Below are positions 1 to 10,112 of a DNA stretch of 44,880 bases, piece by piece. Under the pieces are notes generated by a model. That model made no database searches. It had not been told where the DNA came from and worked only from the letters and a program-made list of their open reading frames with translations. Position numbers and translations under genes: made by a program. The stretch is from contig JAFEGX010000020.1 in the NCBI GenBank assembly GCA_018239675.1, forward strand, positions 1 to 44,880. Direction: 5' to 3'. Source of the DNA: Verrucomicrobiota bacterium. Its GTDB lineage: Bacteria; Verrucomicrobiota; Verrucomicrobiia; Opitutales; Opitutaceae. Positions within the stretch are counted from its first letter, which is position 1, and the number at the start of each line of letters is the position of its first letter.

Positions 1-714
<714 letters not shown>

Positions 715-776
715 GCGCCCGCACTCTGGCGCGACCGCACCGGCTCGTCAAATCAGTCGCGGTAAACGCGTCGGTG

Positions 777-950
777 GAATCACCACGAAGGGCACGAAGC
801 ACCCGAAGCCCGGACCAGGATGCTTCGCAGCCTTGGCAGTCTTCGCGGTGAAACAAAACCGTGTCCGAATCAGTTGCACCGCCAAGCACGCGGGACCGCG
901 AAGACTTGATGCGCCCCGGCTTCGTGTCCTTCGTGCCCTTCGTGGCGAAC
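777..950. repeat. D-type nested inverted word repeat, copy 1
   Basis: It fills most of the 715-951 gap between hrpA and the hydrolase gene. The outer arms at 783-813 and 916-945 are inverted copies built on CCACGAAGGGCACGAAG; the first 17 bases are identical. Inside them, AGTCTTCGCGGT (838-849) pairs perfectly with ACCGCGAAGACT (895-906). The same outer and inner words recur at 7776-7927. No U-tract follows, so it is not a classical terminator. No coding capacity is credited to it. Confidence 0.75.
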
Positions 951-951
951 C

Positions 952-3900
952 CTACCGCGGGAAGAGCTGGTCGAGTGCGCCCAGGCTTTTGAGCCGCCCG
1001 GTCTTCCGCTCGGTCACTTGCGCGCTTATGATCGGCCGCGCCGCCGGTTCCTCGCGCGCCACCGCGGTCGCGCCTTCGCCCGCCAGCACGCGGTCGAGCT
1101 TCACCTGCGACACCGGCTCGGCCGTGCCGAGCTCCTGGGCAAAGAGGCTCACGCGGTATTCCTCCACCAGCCAGCGGAAGCGCCCGGGCGTGCTCGGCCG
1201 CGCCACGGCGGCGAGGTACGGCGCCAGTTGCGCGACGCGCTCCGCGTCCTTCGCCGGGTTCTGACGCCAGCGGTCCGCACGGACCTTCATCGCCTTCAGG
1301 TATCGCGGGAAGTGCGCCAGCTGCGCGTAGGGCGTGACCCGCAAAAAGTCCGGCGGCAGCAGCGCCGCCAGGTCCCGGTCGAGCCCCGCCGGCGGCGTCG
1401 GGTGGACCAGCAGCGCCTGGCGCAGCGTCAGGACTTCCCGCAGAAGATCCCGCAGCCGCGGCACCACCCCGCGCAGGTCGGTCTTCGCCCGACCGACCGC
1501 CGCCGCCCAGGCCGCCGCCGTGAGCGCGGCCACCCGCGACGGCTCGCAGACCCACCGCCGGAGCATCTCCATCGCCTGCGCCTGCAGTTCCTCGTTCGGC
1601 GCGAAGGTGGCCGCCATGGGACCGAGCTCGCGCAGCGCCCGCAGGTCGCGGCCCGTCCACATGAGTTCCGCGCCCAGCTCGCGCTCCAGCAGCGCGGCGA
1701 GCCCGCGCGCCGTCGCGGCCTGGGCGTCCTCGGGAGTCTTGTACAGCCGCAGCTCCACGCCGCCCTCGGCCGGACGGAGTCCCGGGAACGCGAACACCGG
1801 CACGCCGCCGGGTTCGCTCACCGGCACCCGGCCGGGCACCTCCCCGAAGGTCCACGCGGTCTGGGCGGGTTTCTCCCACCGGCTCCGCGCCGCCTTCCAG
1901 GCTGCCGGGTCCTCGCGCGCCAGGTTCACGCTCGCCTTCCGGGACTGCAGGTGCAGCGCCTGGCGCAGCTCCGCCAGGTCGCGGCCGCTGCCCAGCTCCC
2001 GGCCCTCGGCGTCCGCCACCCGGATTCGCACCCGTAGGTGGTCCGGCAGGGGCTTCATCTCCCAGACGCGGGGATCCACGTTCACCCGGAAGCGCTGCGC
2101 AATCTGGGCGGCCAGCGCCTCCGGCAGGGTCTCGCGGCGATCGGTCAGGCGGTCGCGCGCGGCGACCTGCGCCGCCAGGCTGCGGGCCGTCTCGGCCAGC
2201 GGCACGAAGCCGCGCCGCAGTTCCTTCGGCAGCGACCGGAGATAGTGCTCCACCTTCGCCTCGAGGTGCCCCGGCACCGCCCAGTCGAGCGCGGCCGGGG
2301 TCAGGCGCTCGGCCTCCGCGACGGTCACGTCCAGCGTCACCCCGTCCTCCGTCTGGCCCGGCTTGTAGGCATAGACCAGCGGGAGCGCGCGGTTTTCCAG
2401 CGGGAGCGACTCCGGGAAGGCCGTGGCGTCGTGCGCCAGCGACTCCGGGTCGCGGAGGTCGCCGGGCTCCATCATCAGGAACCGCGGCTCGGCGCCGCGG
2501 CGCTCGCGGACGAGGTCGACCAGCTCGGCGACCGACGCGACGGGCGTCCCGGCCAGCCGCGCCGCGTAGAACCGGTAGGCCGCCTCGTCGAGATTGAGGT
2601 AGCCCGCGTCGCGGGTCCGCGTGAGGATCACGTCGAGCCGCTCGCGGACCGAGCGGTTGTGCGCGATGAAATCGAGGGGAAACGTGATGGTGTCGTTCAC
2701 CAGGCCCTCGCGGATGAAGATCTCCGTCGCGTGCACCGGGTCGATGCGGCCGTAGCCGACCGCCTTGGTCTCCAGCTCGAGCCCGTAGAGCCGGGTGCGC
2801 TGCTTCACCATCACGCGCCCGCCCGTCTCGTTCCAGAACGGCTCGCTGTGCGCGACACGGACCAGGTGCCGGGCCAGGTCGAGCGCCCACGCCGGGTCGA
2901 GCCGCGCGCAGGTCCGGGCGTAGAGGCGGGTGGTCTCCATGATCTCGGCGGCCATCAGCCAGCGCGGCGTCTTGGGGGCGCGCCGCGCGGCGTCGCCGGA
3001 ATCCGCGGCGGGCCGCCGGCGGGGCTCATCCCGGGCGAAGAGCACCGAGCCCGGAAACAGCGTCACGCGCCGGTCGTGCGTGGCCCGGTAGCCGCCCTCG
3101 TCGTCGCGCACCCCGATGTTGCCCAGCAGGCCGGCAAGGATGCTCCGGTGGATCGCCCGGTACGCCGGCGTGCCGAAGCCCGAGTCCTTCAGGTCGTCGG
3201 GCGAGCAGCCGTTGAACGCCGAGGTCATGCGGAAGCCGTCGCGCTCGCGCAGCACCTCCAGCAGCTGCGCGTGGATGTCGCGCCACTCGCGCATCCGGGT
3301 GTAGCTCAGGAAATGGTCGCGGCAGAACCGGCGCAGCCTCGCCTGCGAGAGGTTCTCGAACTGGTCGTGGTACGCCTCCCAGATGTTGAAGAGCGTGAGG
3401 AAGTCGGAGTCGGGATGGACAAAGCGCCGGTGGGCCGCGTCCGCCTGCGCCTGCCGGTCCAGCGGCCGCTCGCGGGGATCCTGCACGGACAGTCCCGAGG
3501 CGATCACGAGCACCTCGCGCAGGGCCTGCTCGGTGCGCGCCTGGAGGATCATGCGGCCGACCGTCGGGTCCACCGGCAGCCGCGCCAGCTCGCGGCCGAC
3601 GGCGGTGAGGGCGGGCGCGCCCGCGGCGGCGGGATCGTCCGCCAGCGCGCCAAGCTCCTCGAGCAGGGCGTAGCCGGCGCGGACCGACTTGGCCGCCGGC
3701 GCGTTGATGAACGGGAACCGCTCGATGTCGCCGAGCCCGAACGCCTTCAGGCGCAGGATGACGTCGGCGAGGTTCGCGCGCTGGATCTCCGGCTGGGTGA
3801 AGCGCGGCCGGGCCAGGTAGTCGGCCTCGGAGTAGAGCCGGATGCAGACGCCGTCCGCCACGCGGCCGCACCGGCCCTTGCGCTGGTCGGCGCTTGACTG

Positions 3901-5043
3901 GGCGATCGGCTCGATCGGCAGCCGGCGGGTCCGGGCCTGCGGGGCATAGCGGCTGACGCGGGCCAGGCCGGTGTCCACCACGAAGCGGATGCCCGGGATG
4001 GTCAGCGAGGTCTCCGCGATGTTGGTCGCGATGACGAGCTTCCGGTGCGGTGTCGGGGCGAACACGCGCTGCTGCTCGGCGTTGGACAGCCGGCCGAACA
4101 ACGGCACCACCTCGCAGTCGCGGAGCCGCCGCCCCGCCAGCAGGTCGCCGGCCTCGCGGATGTCGCGCTCGCTCGGCATGAAGACGAGCACGTCGCCGGC
4201 GGGGCTCTCGCGCACGATGCGCTCCACCGCCTCGACGGCGCCGTCGATGTAGTGCAGCGCCTCGGCGCGGGCCTCCCGTTCGTCGCCCTCGGCGGCGTCG
4301 GACCCGAGGGCGTCGAGCGGCGCGTAGACGACCTCGACCGGGTAGGTGCGGCCCTCCACGCGCAGCACCGGCGCATCGTCGAACGCGGCGCTGAACATCG
4401 CGGTGTCGATCGTGGCGGAGGTGATGACGAGCTTCAGCTCGGGCCGGCGGTGACGGAGGGTGCGGAGGTGGCCGAGGAGGAAGTCGATGTTGAGCGAGCG
4501 CTCGTGCGCCTCGTCGATGATCAGCGTGTCGTACTCGCGCAGCAGGGGATCGCCCTGGACCTCGGCCAGCAGCATGCCGTCGGTCAGGAACTTGATGACG
4601 GTGGCGGAGGTGGTCTGGTCGGTGAACCGGATCTTGCAGCCGACCTCGCGGCCCCAGTCGACGCCCAGCTCCTCGGCGACGCGGCGGGAGATCGAGAGGG
4701 CGGCGACCCGGCGGGGCTGGGTGCAGCCGATGCGGCCGTGGACGCCGCGGCCGGCGGCGAGGCACATCTTCGGGATCTGGGTGGTCTTGCCCGAGCCGGT
4801 CTCGCCGGCGAGGATCACGACCGGGTGCGCCTGGATGGCCGCGACGATCTCCTCGGCGCGCGCGCTGATCGGGAGCTCGGACGGGAAATCGAGCCGGAAG
4901 CGGAACGGCGGGTCTGGACGGCGGGCGGGCACCGGCGCCAGTGTGTGGAGGCCCGCGGGGCGAAGTCTAGCCCGCACGGGCGGTTTGACATCGGGCGCGA
5001 GTCCGCTTGCAACGACCTTCCGCCGATTCTTCTTCCCCCGCAT
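952..5043 (-). CDS. hrpA: ATP-dependent RNA helicase HrpA (DEAH-box)
   Basis: A 1363-residue DEAH-box RNA helicase, close to the usual size of about 1300 for HrpA. Walker A GETGSGKTT is at residues 80-88, TQPRRVAA at 108-115, DEAH at 177-180, the SAT motif in ITSATID, and the QRKGRCGR motif VI near 495. The helicase core is followed by the HA2/OB region and a long C-terminal DUF3418-type region (LYKTPEDAQAATARGLAALL). HrpA proteins act on structured RNA and stalled ribosomes in the cytoplasm; that role is inherited from the family. The ORF is open further upstream, but MRGKKNRRK at 5043 is the sensible start: GGAAGGG lies upstream on this strand, and the extension would cover the divergent gene. 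The start codon shares a CATG with that gene. Confidence 0.95.
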   Translation of the reverse strand: MRGKKNRRKVVASGLAPDVKPPVRARLRPAGLHTLAPVPARRPDPPFRFRLDFPSELPISARAEEIVAAIQAHPVVILAGETGSGKTTQIPKMCLAAGRGVHGRIGCTQPRRVAALSISRRVAEELGVDWGREVGCKIRFTDQTTSATVIKFLTDGMLLAEVQGDPLLREYDTLIIDEAHERSLNIDFLLGHLRTLRHRRPELKLVITSATIDTAMFSAAFDDAPVLRVEGRTYPVEVVYAPLDALGSDAAEGDEREARAEALHYIDGAVEAVERIVRESPAGDVLVFMPSERDIREAGDLLAGRRLRDCEVVPLFGRLSNAEQQRVFAPTPHRKLVIATNIAETSLTIPGIRFVVDTGLARVSRYAPQARTRRLPIEPIAQSSADQRKGRCGRVADGVCIRLYSEADYLARPRFTQPEIQRANLADVILRLKAFGLGDIERFPFINAPAAKSVRAGYALLEELGALADDPAAAGAPALTAVGRELARLPVDPTVGRMILQARTEQALREVLVIASGLSVQDPRERPLDRQAQADAAHRRFVHPDSDFLTLFNIWEAYHDQFENLSQARLRRFCRDHFLSYTRMREWRDIHAQLLEVLRERDGFRMTSAFNGCSPDDLKDSGFGTPAYRAIHRSILAGLLGNIGVRDDEGGYRATHDRRVTLFPGSVLFARDEPRRRPAADSGDAARRAPKTPRWLMAAEIMETTRLYARTCARLDPAWALDLARHLVRVAHSEPFWNETGGRVMVKQRTRLYGLELETKAVGYGRIDPVHATEIFIREGLVNDTITFPLDFIAHNRSVRERLDVILTRTRDAGYLNLDEAAYRFYAARLAGTPVASVAELVDLVRERRGAEPRFLMMEPGDLRDPESLAHDATAFPESLPLENRALPLVYAYKPGQTEDGVTLDVTVAEAERLTPAALDWAVPGHLEAKVEHYLRSLPKELRRGFVPLAETARSLAAQVAARDRLTDRRETLPEALAAQIAQRFRVNVDPRVWEMKPLPDHLRVRIRVADAEGRELGSGRDLAELRQALHLQSRKASVNLAREDPAAWKAARSRWEKPAQTAWTFGEVPGRVPVSEPGGVPVFAFPGLRPAEGGVELRLYKTPEDAQAATARGLAALLERELGAELMWTGRDLRALRELGPMAATFAPNEELQAQAMEMLRRWVCEPSRVAALTAAAWAAAVGRAKTDLRGVVPRLRDLLREVLTLRQALLVHPTPPAGLDRDLAALLPPDFLRVTPYAQLAHFPRYLKAMKVRADRWRQNPAKDAERVAQLAPYLAAVARPSTPGRFRWLVEEYRVSLFAQELGTAEPVSQVKLDRVLAGEGATAVAREEPAARPIISAQVTERKTGRLKSLGALDQLFPR

Positions 5044-5548
5044 GCCCACCCTTCCACCCCTGCTGCCCAGTGAGACCCTTGAGCGCGTCGTCGGCCAGGC
5101 CCGGCTGAACGGCACCTGGGTGATGGTCATCGGCAGCACGTTCGGGCTGATCGGCGCGGCTGGCGGCGAGGTCGTCGGCTGCCTCACGTGGCTGCTGGTG
5201 GCCGGCACCGGGGCGATGGCGCTGCACGGCGGCTCCCTCCTCCACGATGGCGAGACGCGCGGGCTCAACTGGCTGGTGGGCGGCCAGCTCTTCTGCATGG
5301 CCTTTCTCCTCGCGCTCTGCGGCTGGCAGCTGACGCACATCGACCTCGCGCCGCTGCAGGCCGCGCTCACCCCGGACATCCGCGAGTCGCTCGGCCAGAC
5401 CGGCCTCTCCGAGCGGGAATTCCTGCTGCTCTCCTACCGCGTCACCTACGCGCTCATCGCCCTGGTCGCGGTCTGCTATCCCGGGATGATGGCGCTGTAT
5501 TTCCACCGGCGCCGCGCCGCGATCGCCGCCGCCCTCGACGGGGAGTGA
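5042..5548 (+). CDS. small four-helix membrane protein, unknown function
   Basis: A 168-residue predicted inner-membrane protein of unrecognised family. Hydrophobic segments lie at about 27-43 (WVMVIGSTFGLIGAAGG), 45-62, 76-95 (LVGGQLFCMAFLLALCGW) and 131-152 (VTYALIALVAVCYPGMMALYF). A basic tail, HRRRAAIAAALDGE, follows. It starts at the same CATG palindrome as hrpA on the other strand, so the two start codons overlap by two bases. No Shine-Dalgarno is visible upstream. Its stop is 16 bp from the convergent mobA stop. It could be a tail-to-tail partner of mobA only by position; no function is assigned. Confidence 0.7.
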   Translation: MPTLPPLLPSETLERVVGQARLNGTWVMVIGSTFGLIGAAGGEVVGCLTWLLVAGTGAMALHGGSLLHDGETRGLNWLVGGQLFCMAFLLALCGWQLTHIDLAPLQAALTPDIRESLGQTGLSEREFLLLSYRVTYALIALVAVCYPGMMALYFHRRRAAIAAALDGE

Positions 5549-5564
5549 GCGCCCGGCGGGCGGG

Positions 5565-6176
5565 TCACCGGCCCGCCCCGGCCGGTCCCGCGGGCTCGTT
5601 CCAGTTGGCAAACAGCCCCTGCTCCTCCGCGGTGATCTCGTGCACCCGCAGCCGCCCGGCCGCGACCCCCGCCGCCAGCAGCTTCTGCAACGACAGCACG
5701 CGGGCCTCGAGCATCTCGCGCGCGAGCGGCGCCAGTTCACGGGGGTAGATCGCGGCCAGCGGCTCGAAGAATCCGTCCCGCCGCCCCACCACCCCGGAGC
5801 CCGGGGCGCATTCCGCCGCCCGCGCGGCAAACCACCCGGGGGCCATGCGCGGGAGATCCACGGCCAGCACCGCCAGGTGCGGATGTGCGGCGCGCTCGAG
5901 CGCGGCCACGATCCCGCCAAGCGGGCCGGAGTCCGGGACCGCGTCCTGCACCACGGCCGCAAAGCCCTCCGCCGTCTCCGCCCACGCCTGCTGGGGCCGG
6001 GCCGAGAGGAAAATCTCCGCCGCGCCGGCCGCCGCCAGCAGGTCGCGCTGGCGGCGCCACAGGACCGTGTCCCCGGCCGCAAGCAGCGCCTTGTCGCGGT
6101 GCATGCGGATCGAGTGGCCGCCGGCGAGCAGCACGGCAGAATACGGGACCGGGGCGACGGACTCAGGCGGGATCAT
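5565..6176 (-). CDS. mobA: molybdenum cofactor guanylyltransferase (MobA-like)
   Basis: A 203-residue nucleotidyltransferase of the MobA/NTP-transferase fold, which links GMP to molybdopterin for molybdoenzymes. The nucleotide-binding signature LLAGGHSIRMHRDKALL spans residues 16-32 with Lys29; the second residue after RM is His-Arg rather than the usual Gly-Gly. The metal-binding Asp is in AVDLPRM (Asp107), and DSGPLGGIVAAL matches the family PLaGi region. The length fits MobA (about 190-200). No molybdoenzyme lies nearby. MocA-type or sugar-nucleotide transferases are alternatives, but the DKAL signature and size favour MobA. An A-type repeat pair lies immediately upstream. Confidence 0.85.
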   Translation of the reverse strand: MIPPESVAPVPYSAVLLAGGHSIRMHRDKALLAAGDTVLWRRQRDLLAAAGAAEIFLSARPQQAWAETAEGFAAVVQDAVPDSGPLGGIVAALERAAHPHLAVLAVDLPRMAPGWFAARAAECAPGSGVVGRRDGFFEPLAAIYPRELAPLAREMLEARVLSLQKLLAAGVAAGRLRVHEITAEEQGLFANWNEPAGPAGAGR

Positions 6177-6178
6177 GG

Positions 6179-6348
6179 AGTTGAAAGTTGACGGTTGAAA
6201 GTTGAAGGGCCCGAGGCCCGAGCGACGGAGCGGTGCCGGGCGGATGCACTCGAAACGACCGAGAAATGAGGCCGGGGCACGCCCAAGCGTCGCCGCCCGG
6301 GTGCTCCCGGGTCCGCGACTTTCAACAGCAGCCTTTCAGCTTTCAACC
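6179..6348. repeat. A-type inverted word repeat (TTGAAAGTTGA), copy 1
   Basis: The left arm at 6179-6208 is built of AGTTGAAAGTTGACGGTTGA and further copies of the word. The right arm at 6318-6348 carries the inverse word (CTTTCAACAGCAGCCTTTCA). The spacer is about 110 bp of GC-rich unique sequence. It occupies the gap between the symporter stop (6362) and the mobA start (6176). The word recurs at 12579-12608 and at 33838-34007. Confidence 0.7.
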
Positions 6349-6361
6349 GCATCGCGCCGGT

Positions 6362-7687
6362 TCAGTCCTCGCCCGCCGCCTCCGGCCGGCCGAAGCTGGC
6401 CGCCGCCTTGGCATCGTCGAATTCCCCCTCCCAGCGCGCGACGACGGCGCTGGCGAGGCAGTTGCCCATCACGTTCACCGACGTGCGCGCCATGTCGAGC
6501 AGGGCGTCAACGCCGAGGATCATGGCCGCGCCTTCCAGCGGAAGGCCGAAGGACTGCAGCGCCGCGATCAGCACCACGAGCGACGCGCGCGGCACCGCCG
6601 CGACGCCCTTTGAGGTCAGCATGAGGGTGACCATCATGGTGAGCTGCTGGCCGAGGCCGAAATGGACGCCCGTGGTCGCCTCCGCCGCCTGCGCCACGAA
6701 CACCGACGCCACGGCCAGGTGCAGCGTCGAGCCGTCGAGGTTGAACGCGTAGCCCGCCGGCAGCACGAAGCCGACGATGCCGCGCGGCACGCCGAGCCGT
6801 TCCATGCGGGCGAACGCGTCCGGGAGCGCCGCCTCGCTGTTGGCCGTCGCGAACGCCAACGCGAAGGGCTCGCGCACGGCCCGGACGAACGCCATCAGCG
6901 GCAGGCGCGCGATCCAGATGACCGCGCCAAACACGAACACCACGAAGATCGCGAGCGCCAGGTACAGCGTCAGCACCAGCTTGCCGAGGCTCAGCAGCAC
7001 GCCGAGGCCCTGATGTCCGACCGTCACCGCGATCGCCGCGCCGACGCCGACCGGCGCGAAGCGCATGATGATCCCGGCGAACTTGAACATCACCTGGGTG
7101 AGGCTCGCGCAGAAATCCAGCACCGGCTTGCCCGCCTCGCCCGCGGCGCTCACCGCCACGGCGAAGATCACCGCGAACGCCACGATCGGCAGCACGTCGT
7201 TGCGCGCCATCGCGTCGAACAGGCTGGTCGGGAACACGTGCAGGATCGTCTCGAACAGCGTCGGCGGCCGGGCCGCGGCCGCCCCGCCGAGCGCCGCGGC
7301 GTTGCCGGCGAGCTTCACGCCGACGCCCGGGCCGACCACGTTCACCACCAGCAGGCCAATGGCGAGCGCCGCGGTCGTCACGAGCTCGAAGTAGATCATC
7401 GCCTTGGCGCCGACCCGTCCGACCTTGCGCAGGTCGCCGGTGCCCGCGATGCCCTGCACGATGCTCGCGAACACGAGCGGCGCGATCATCGCCTTGATCA
7501 GGTGGAGGAAGATGTCGCGGGCGAGCGTGAGCCAATTGTCCCATGACGCCTTCGGCTCGGGCGGCAGGCGCAGCATCCACCAGCCGATCACGCAGCCGGC
7601 GACCAGGCCGAGCATGATCTGCTGGGTGAGGGAAATCCGCCGCCAACGCGGACGGGGGGCGACGGGAGCCGGACCGGGACTAGCCAT
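6362..7687 (-). CDS. dicarboxylate/amino acid:cation symporter (DAACS family)
   Basis: A 441-residue inner-membrane secondary transporter of the GltP/DctA/SLC1 family, importing an acidic amino acid or C4-dicarboxylate with H+ or Na+. The first segment is ISLTQQIMLGLVAGCVIGWW. The serine-rich re-entrant loop reads ATANSEAALP instead of the usual SSAATLP, so HP1 is altered. The GYAFNLDGS loop near residue 310 corresponds to the conserved GxSxNxDGT. LMLTSKGVAAVPRAS and the substrate-site helix VDALLDMARTSVNVMGN are canonical, with Asp and Arg seen. The MASPGPAPVAPRPRWRR start is kept because it precedes the first helix; no SD is obvious. The exact substrate cannot be told. Confidence 0.92.
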   Translation of the reverse strand: MASPGPAPVAPRPRWRRISLTQQIMLGLVAGCVIGWWMLRLPPEPKASWDNWLTLARDIFLHLIKAMIAPLVFASIVQGIAGTGDLRKVGRVGAKAMIYFELVTTAALAIGLLVVNVVGPGVGVKLAGNAAALGGAAAARPPTLFETILHVFPTSLFDAMARNDVLPIVAFAVIFAVAVSAAGEAGKPVLDFCASLTQVMFKFAGIIMRFAPVGVGAAIAVTVGHQGLGVLLSLGKLVLTLYLALAIFVVFVFGAVIWIARLPLMAFVRAVREPFALAFATANSEAALPDAFARMERLGVPRGIVGFVLPAGYAFNLDGSTLHLAVASVFVAQAAEATTGVHFGLGQQLTMMVTLMLTSKGVAAVPRASLVVLIAALQSFGLPLEGAAMILGVDALLDMARTSVNVMGNCLASAVVARWEGEFDDAKAAASFGRPEAAGED

Positions 7688-7775
7688 GGATGGTTTGTTT
7701 CAGCGCACGCGACCGACGCCAAGCCCGAAGCGCAGCCCGGTTCCGCGTCCAAGACCAAGCTCTGATTCGGGTCTA

Positions 7776-7927
7776 CCACGAAGGGCACAAAGCACACGAA
7801 GCAAGGACTCCGGGATTCGCGATCCTAGCGTGCTTTGCGGTAAAATCATGGATGCTCGATCTTGATTGACCGCGAAGGCCGCAAAGCCCGCGAAGGTTGG
7901 TCTTCGTGAGCTTCGTGCCCTTGGTGG
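7776..7927. repeat. D-type nested inverted word repeat, copy 2
   Basis: It lies in the 7688-7932 gap. The outer left arm CCACGAAGGGCACAAAGCAC and beyond (7776-7802) faces the right arm at 7902-7927, whose complement reads CCACCAAGGGCACGAAGC and on. Inside, GCTTTGCGGTAA near 7832 faces GACCGCGAAGGCCGCAAAGC (7868-7887). The layout, outer CACGAAGG words and inner ACCGCGAAG words, is the same as at 777-950. Confidence 0.7.
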
Positions 7928-7932
7928 CAAAT

Positions 7933-9984
7933 CTAGCGGCCCTGCGCCGCGCGCACCTGGTCGAGCAGCGCCCGCGCCTCGGGATAGCCGGGCCGCAGCT
8001 GCAGCGCCGTTTCGAGGTGCGCGGCCGCGGCGTCGAGCTGGCCGAGGTTGGCCAGCGCCAGCGCGAGGTTCTTGTGCGCCTCGGGCAGCCGCGGGTTCAG
8101 CCGCAGCGCCGCTTCGTAGTGCCGCACCGCGTCCGGCAGGCGGCCCGGGAGATTGGCGAGCTTGTTCGCGTAGTTGTAGTGGGCCTCGACAAAATCCGGC
8201 CGCAGCCGCAGCGCCGCCTCGTAGTGTTCCAGCGCCTCCGGCATCCGGCCCGGCACGCGAGCCAGGCGGTTCGCCAGGTTGTTGTGCGCCTCGGCCAGGT
8301 CGGGCCGGAGCTGGAGCGCCCGTTCGTAGCAGGGAATCGACTCGTCCGCGCGCCCGGGGAGCCGCGCCAGCTCGTCGGCCAGCGCCAGCCAGGCGCCGGC
8401 CGAGTCCGGCCGCAGCCGGGTCACGGCCTCAAGATGCGGCAGGGCCTCGGACCGGCGCCCCGGCAGCTGCCACAGCAGCTGGGCGGCGTTCTCATGGGCC
8501 GCCACGAGGTCGGGCTGCAGCCGGAGCGCGGCCTCGTAATGCGCAAGGGCGTCGGCCTCGCGGCCCGGGAGCTTGGCCAGCTCGTTGGCCAGGTTGTTGT
8601 GCGCCGGCACGAGGTCCGGCTTCAGCGCCAGGGCCGTCTCGTAGTGCGCGACCGCCTCGGCCGAACGGCCGGCCGCCACCAGCTCATTGGCGAGGTTGTA
8701 GTGGCCGCGGGAGCTCTGCGGGCTCCGCCGCACCGTTTCCGCCCAGAGGTGGAGGGCGCTCCGGTAATCCTCGTTCCGTTGGACCGTGCCGGCCGCGAGC
8801 GCCAGCGCGACCAGTCCCAGCCCCAGTCCGGCACGGCGCCCCAGCCACCGGTGGCTGGCGAGCACCACGAGCGCGACCAAGGCAGCCAGCGGCAGGTACA
8901 TCCGGCTCTCGGCCATCGGCTGGCCCATCACCGGCACGAAGCTGGAGGTTGGGGCGAGCACGATGAAAAACGCCGCCCCCAGGAATCCCGCGGCTGCGCG
9001 GCCCCGCCGGAAGGCCCAGCCCACCGCCACCAGCCCCGCCAGCACCAGCGGCAGGTAGGGCGCCGCGTCGACCCAGCTCCGCAGGAGGATCTCCTGGCCG
9101 TAATCGAAGACCAGCGGGTACGGCACCAGGGCGAGCCGCACATACGACACCACGACCCGGCACTGCGTGTAGGCGTAGAAGAGCCAGTCGTCACCCGCCC
9201 GGAATCCCACGTCGCGGTCGCCCAGGTGCGAGCTGATCATCAGCCATGCCAGCAGCGCCCACGTCGCGGCCAGCCCCACATAGTACCAGCGACGCCGCCC
9301 CAGGGCCGAGCGGAAGCCGTCCGCGACAAACACCCGGTCATAGAGCAGCACGACGATCGGCGCCGTCATCATGACCTCCTTCGTCGCCATGCCCGCCGCC
9401 GCCGCCACCACCGAAATCGCCAGCCACCGGGCCGGATGGGTCGAGGTTGCCGCGCGCGCAAACGCATAGAGCGTCACCAGGTACCAGAGGGCCATCAGCG
9501 ACTCCGCGCGCTGGCTAAGGTACGTGACCGCGCCGGTCAGCAGCGGGTGCACCGCCCACAGCAGGGCCACCCAAAAGGCCGGGGCGTCGTCCCCGGCTCC
9601 CGCCGGCGACTGCGGCAGCCGCAGCGTGCGGCGCACGAGGCCGAAGAGCGCGAGCGTGGCGAGGGCGTGGATTGCCAGGTTGGCGACGTGGTAGCCGACG
9701 ACGGACCGGCCCCCGACGGCATAATTGAGCGCGAAGCTGAGGTTGAGCAGGGGCCGCCCGGCGGTGGTCGTGCCGGCGGGCGCGAGCACCGGGCCGAGCC
9801 GGCCGAGGTCCGTGATGGACGGGTTTTCCTGGATCGCCGAACGGTCATCGAGAAGGAACGGCACGCGGAGCGAGTTCGCATAGACCAGCGCGACCGCGGC
9901 CACCAGCAGCAGCGGGGCGAAACGGACCCAGGCCGCGGCAGGGGCGGCGGCATCGGGTGCGCGGGTCGGCTCGGCGGCAGGCAT
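7933..9984 (-). CDS. multi-pass membrane protein with C-terminal TPR repeats (TMTC-like)
   Basis: A 683-residue protein. Residues 1-400 form about 10 membrane helices, starting WVRFAPLLLVAAVALVYANS, and contain the luminal-type motif FLLDDRSAIQENPSI, plus TYLSQRAESLMALWYLVTLY and ATKEVMMTAPIVVLLYD. This arrangement resembles TMTC/PMT-type glycosyltransferase-like membrane proteins. Residues 415-680 are about seven TPR units of 35-36 residues with the recurring pattern NNLANxLAxLPGR..ALxHYEAALRLxPD, unusually uniform and therefore probably recently duplicated. Proteins of this build are seen in Verrucomicrobia and Planctomycetes and are often labelled O-linked GlcNAc transferase-like; activity is not shown here. 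It is divergent from the URO-D gene across a 128-bp gap. Confidence 0.85.
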   Translation of the reverse strand: MPAAEPTRAPDAAAPAAAWVRFAPLLLVAAVALVYANSLRVPFLLDDRSAIQENPSITDLGRLGPVLAPAGTTTAGRPLLNLSFALNYAVGGRSVVGYHVANLAIHALATLALFGLVRRTLRLPQSPAGAGDDAPAFWVALLWAVHPLLTGAVTYLSQRAESLMALWYLVTLYAFARAATSTHPARWLAISVVAAAAGMATKEVMMTAPIVVLLYDRVFVADGFRSALGRRRWYYVGLAATWALLAWLMISSHLGDRDVGFRAGDDWLFYAYTQCRVVVSYVRLALVPYPLVFDYGQEILLRSWVDAAPYLPLVLAGLVAVGWAFRRGRAAAGFLGAAFFIVLAPTSSFVPVMGQPMAESRMYLPLAALVALVVLASHRWLGRRAGLGLGLVALALAAGTVQRNEDYRSALHLWAETVRRSPQSSRGHYNLANELVAAGRSAEAVAHYETALALKPDLVPAHNNLANELAKLPGREADALAHYEAALRLQPDLVAAHENAAQLLWQLPGRRSEALPHLEAVTRLRPDSAGAWLALADELARLPGRADESIPCYERALQLRPDLAEAHNNLANRLARVPGRMPEALEHYEAALRLRPDFVEAHYNYANKLANLPGRLPDAVRHYEAALRLNPRLPEAHKNLALALANLGQLDAAAAHLETALQLRPGYPEARALLDQVRAAQGR

Positions 9985-10112
9985 CGGCGCGATGCTTCAC
10001 CTCCGCCGGTCGGCGTAAAACAAATTTCCCGGCGGTGCCCAAAGGGGGCCAAGGCTTGTCCCTTGCCGCCCGGGACCCGCCGGCGCAGGCTGGCCGGCAC
10101 CACCCGAGTATC

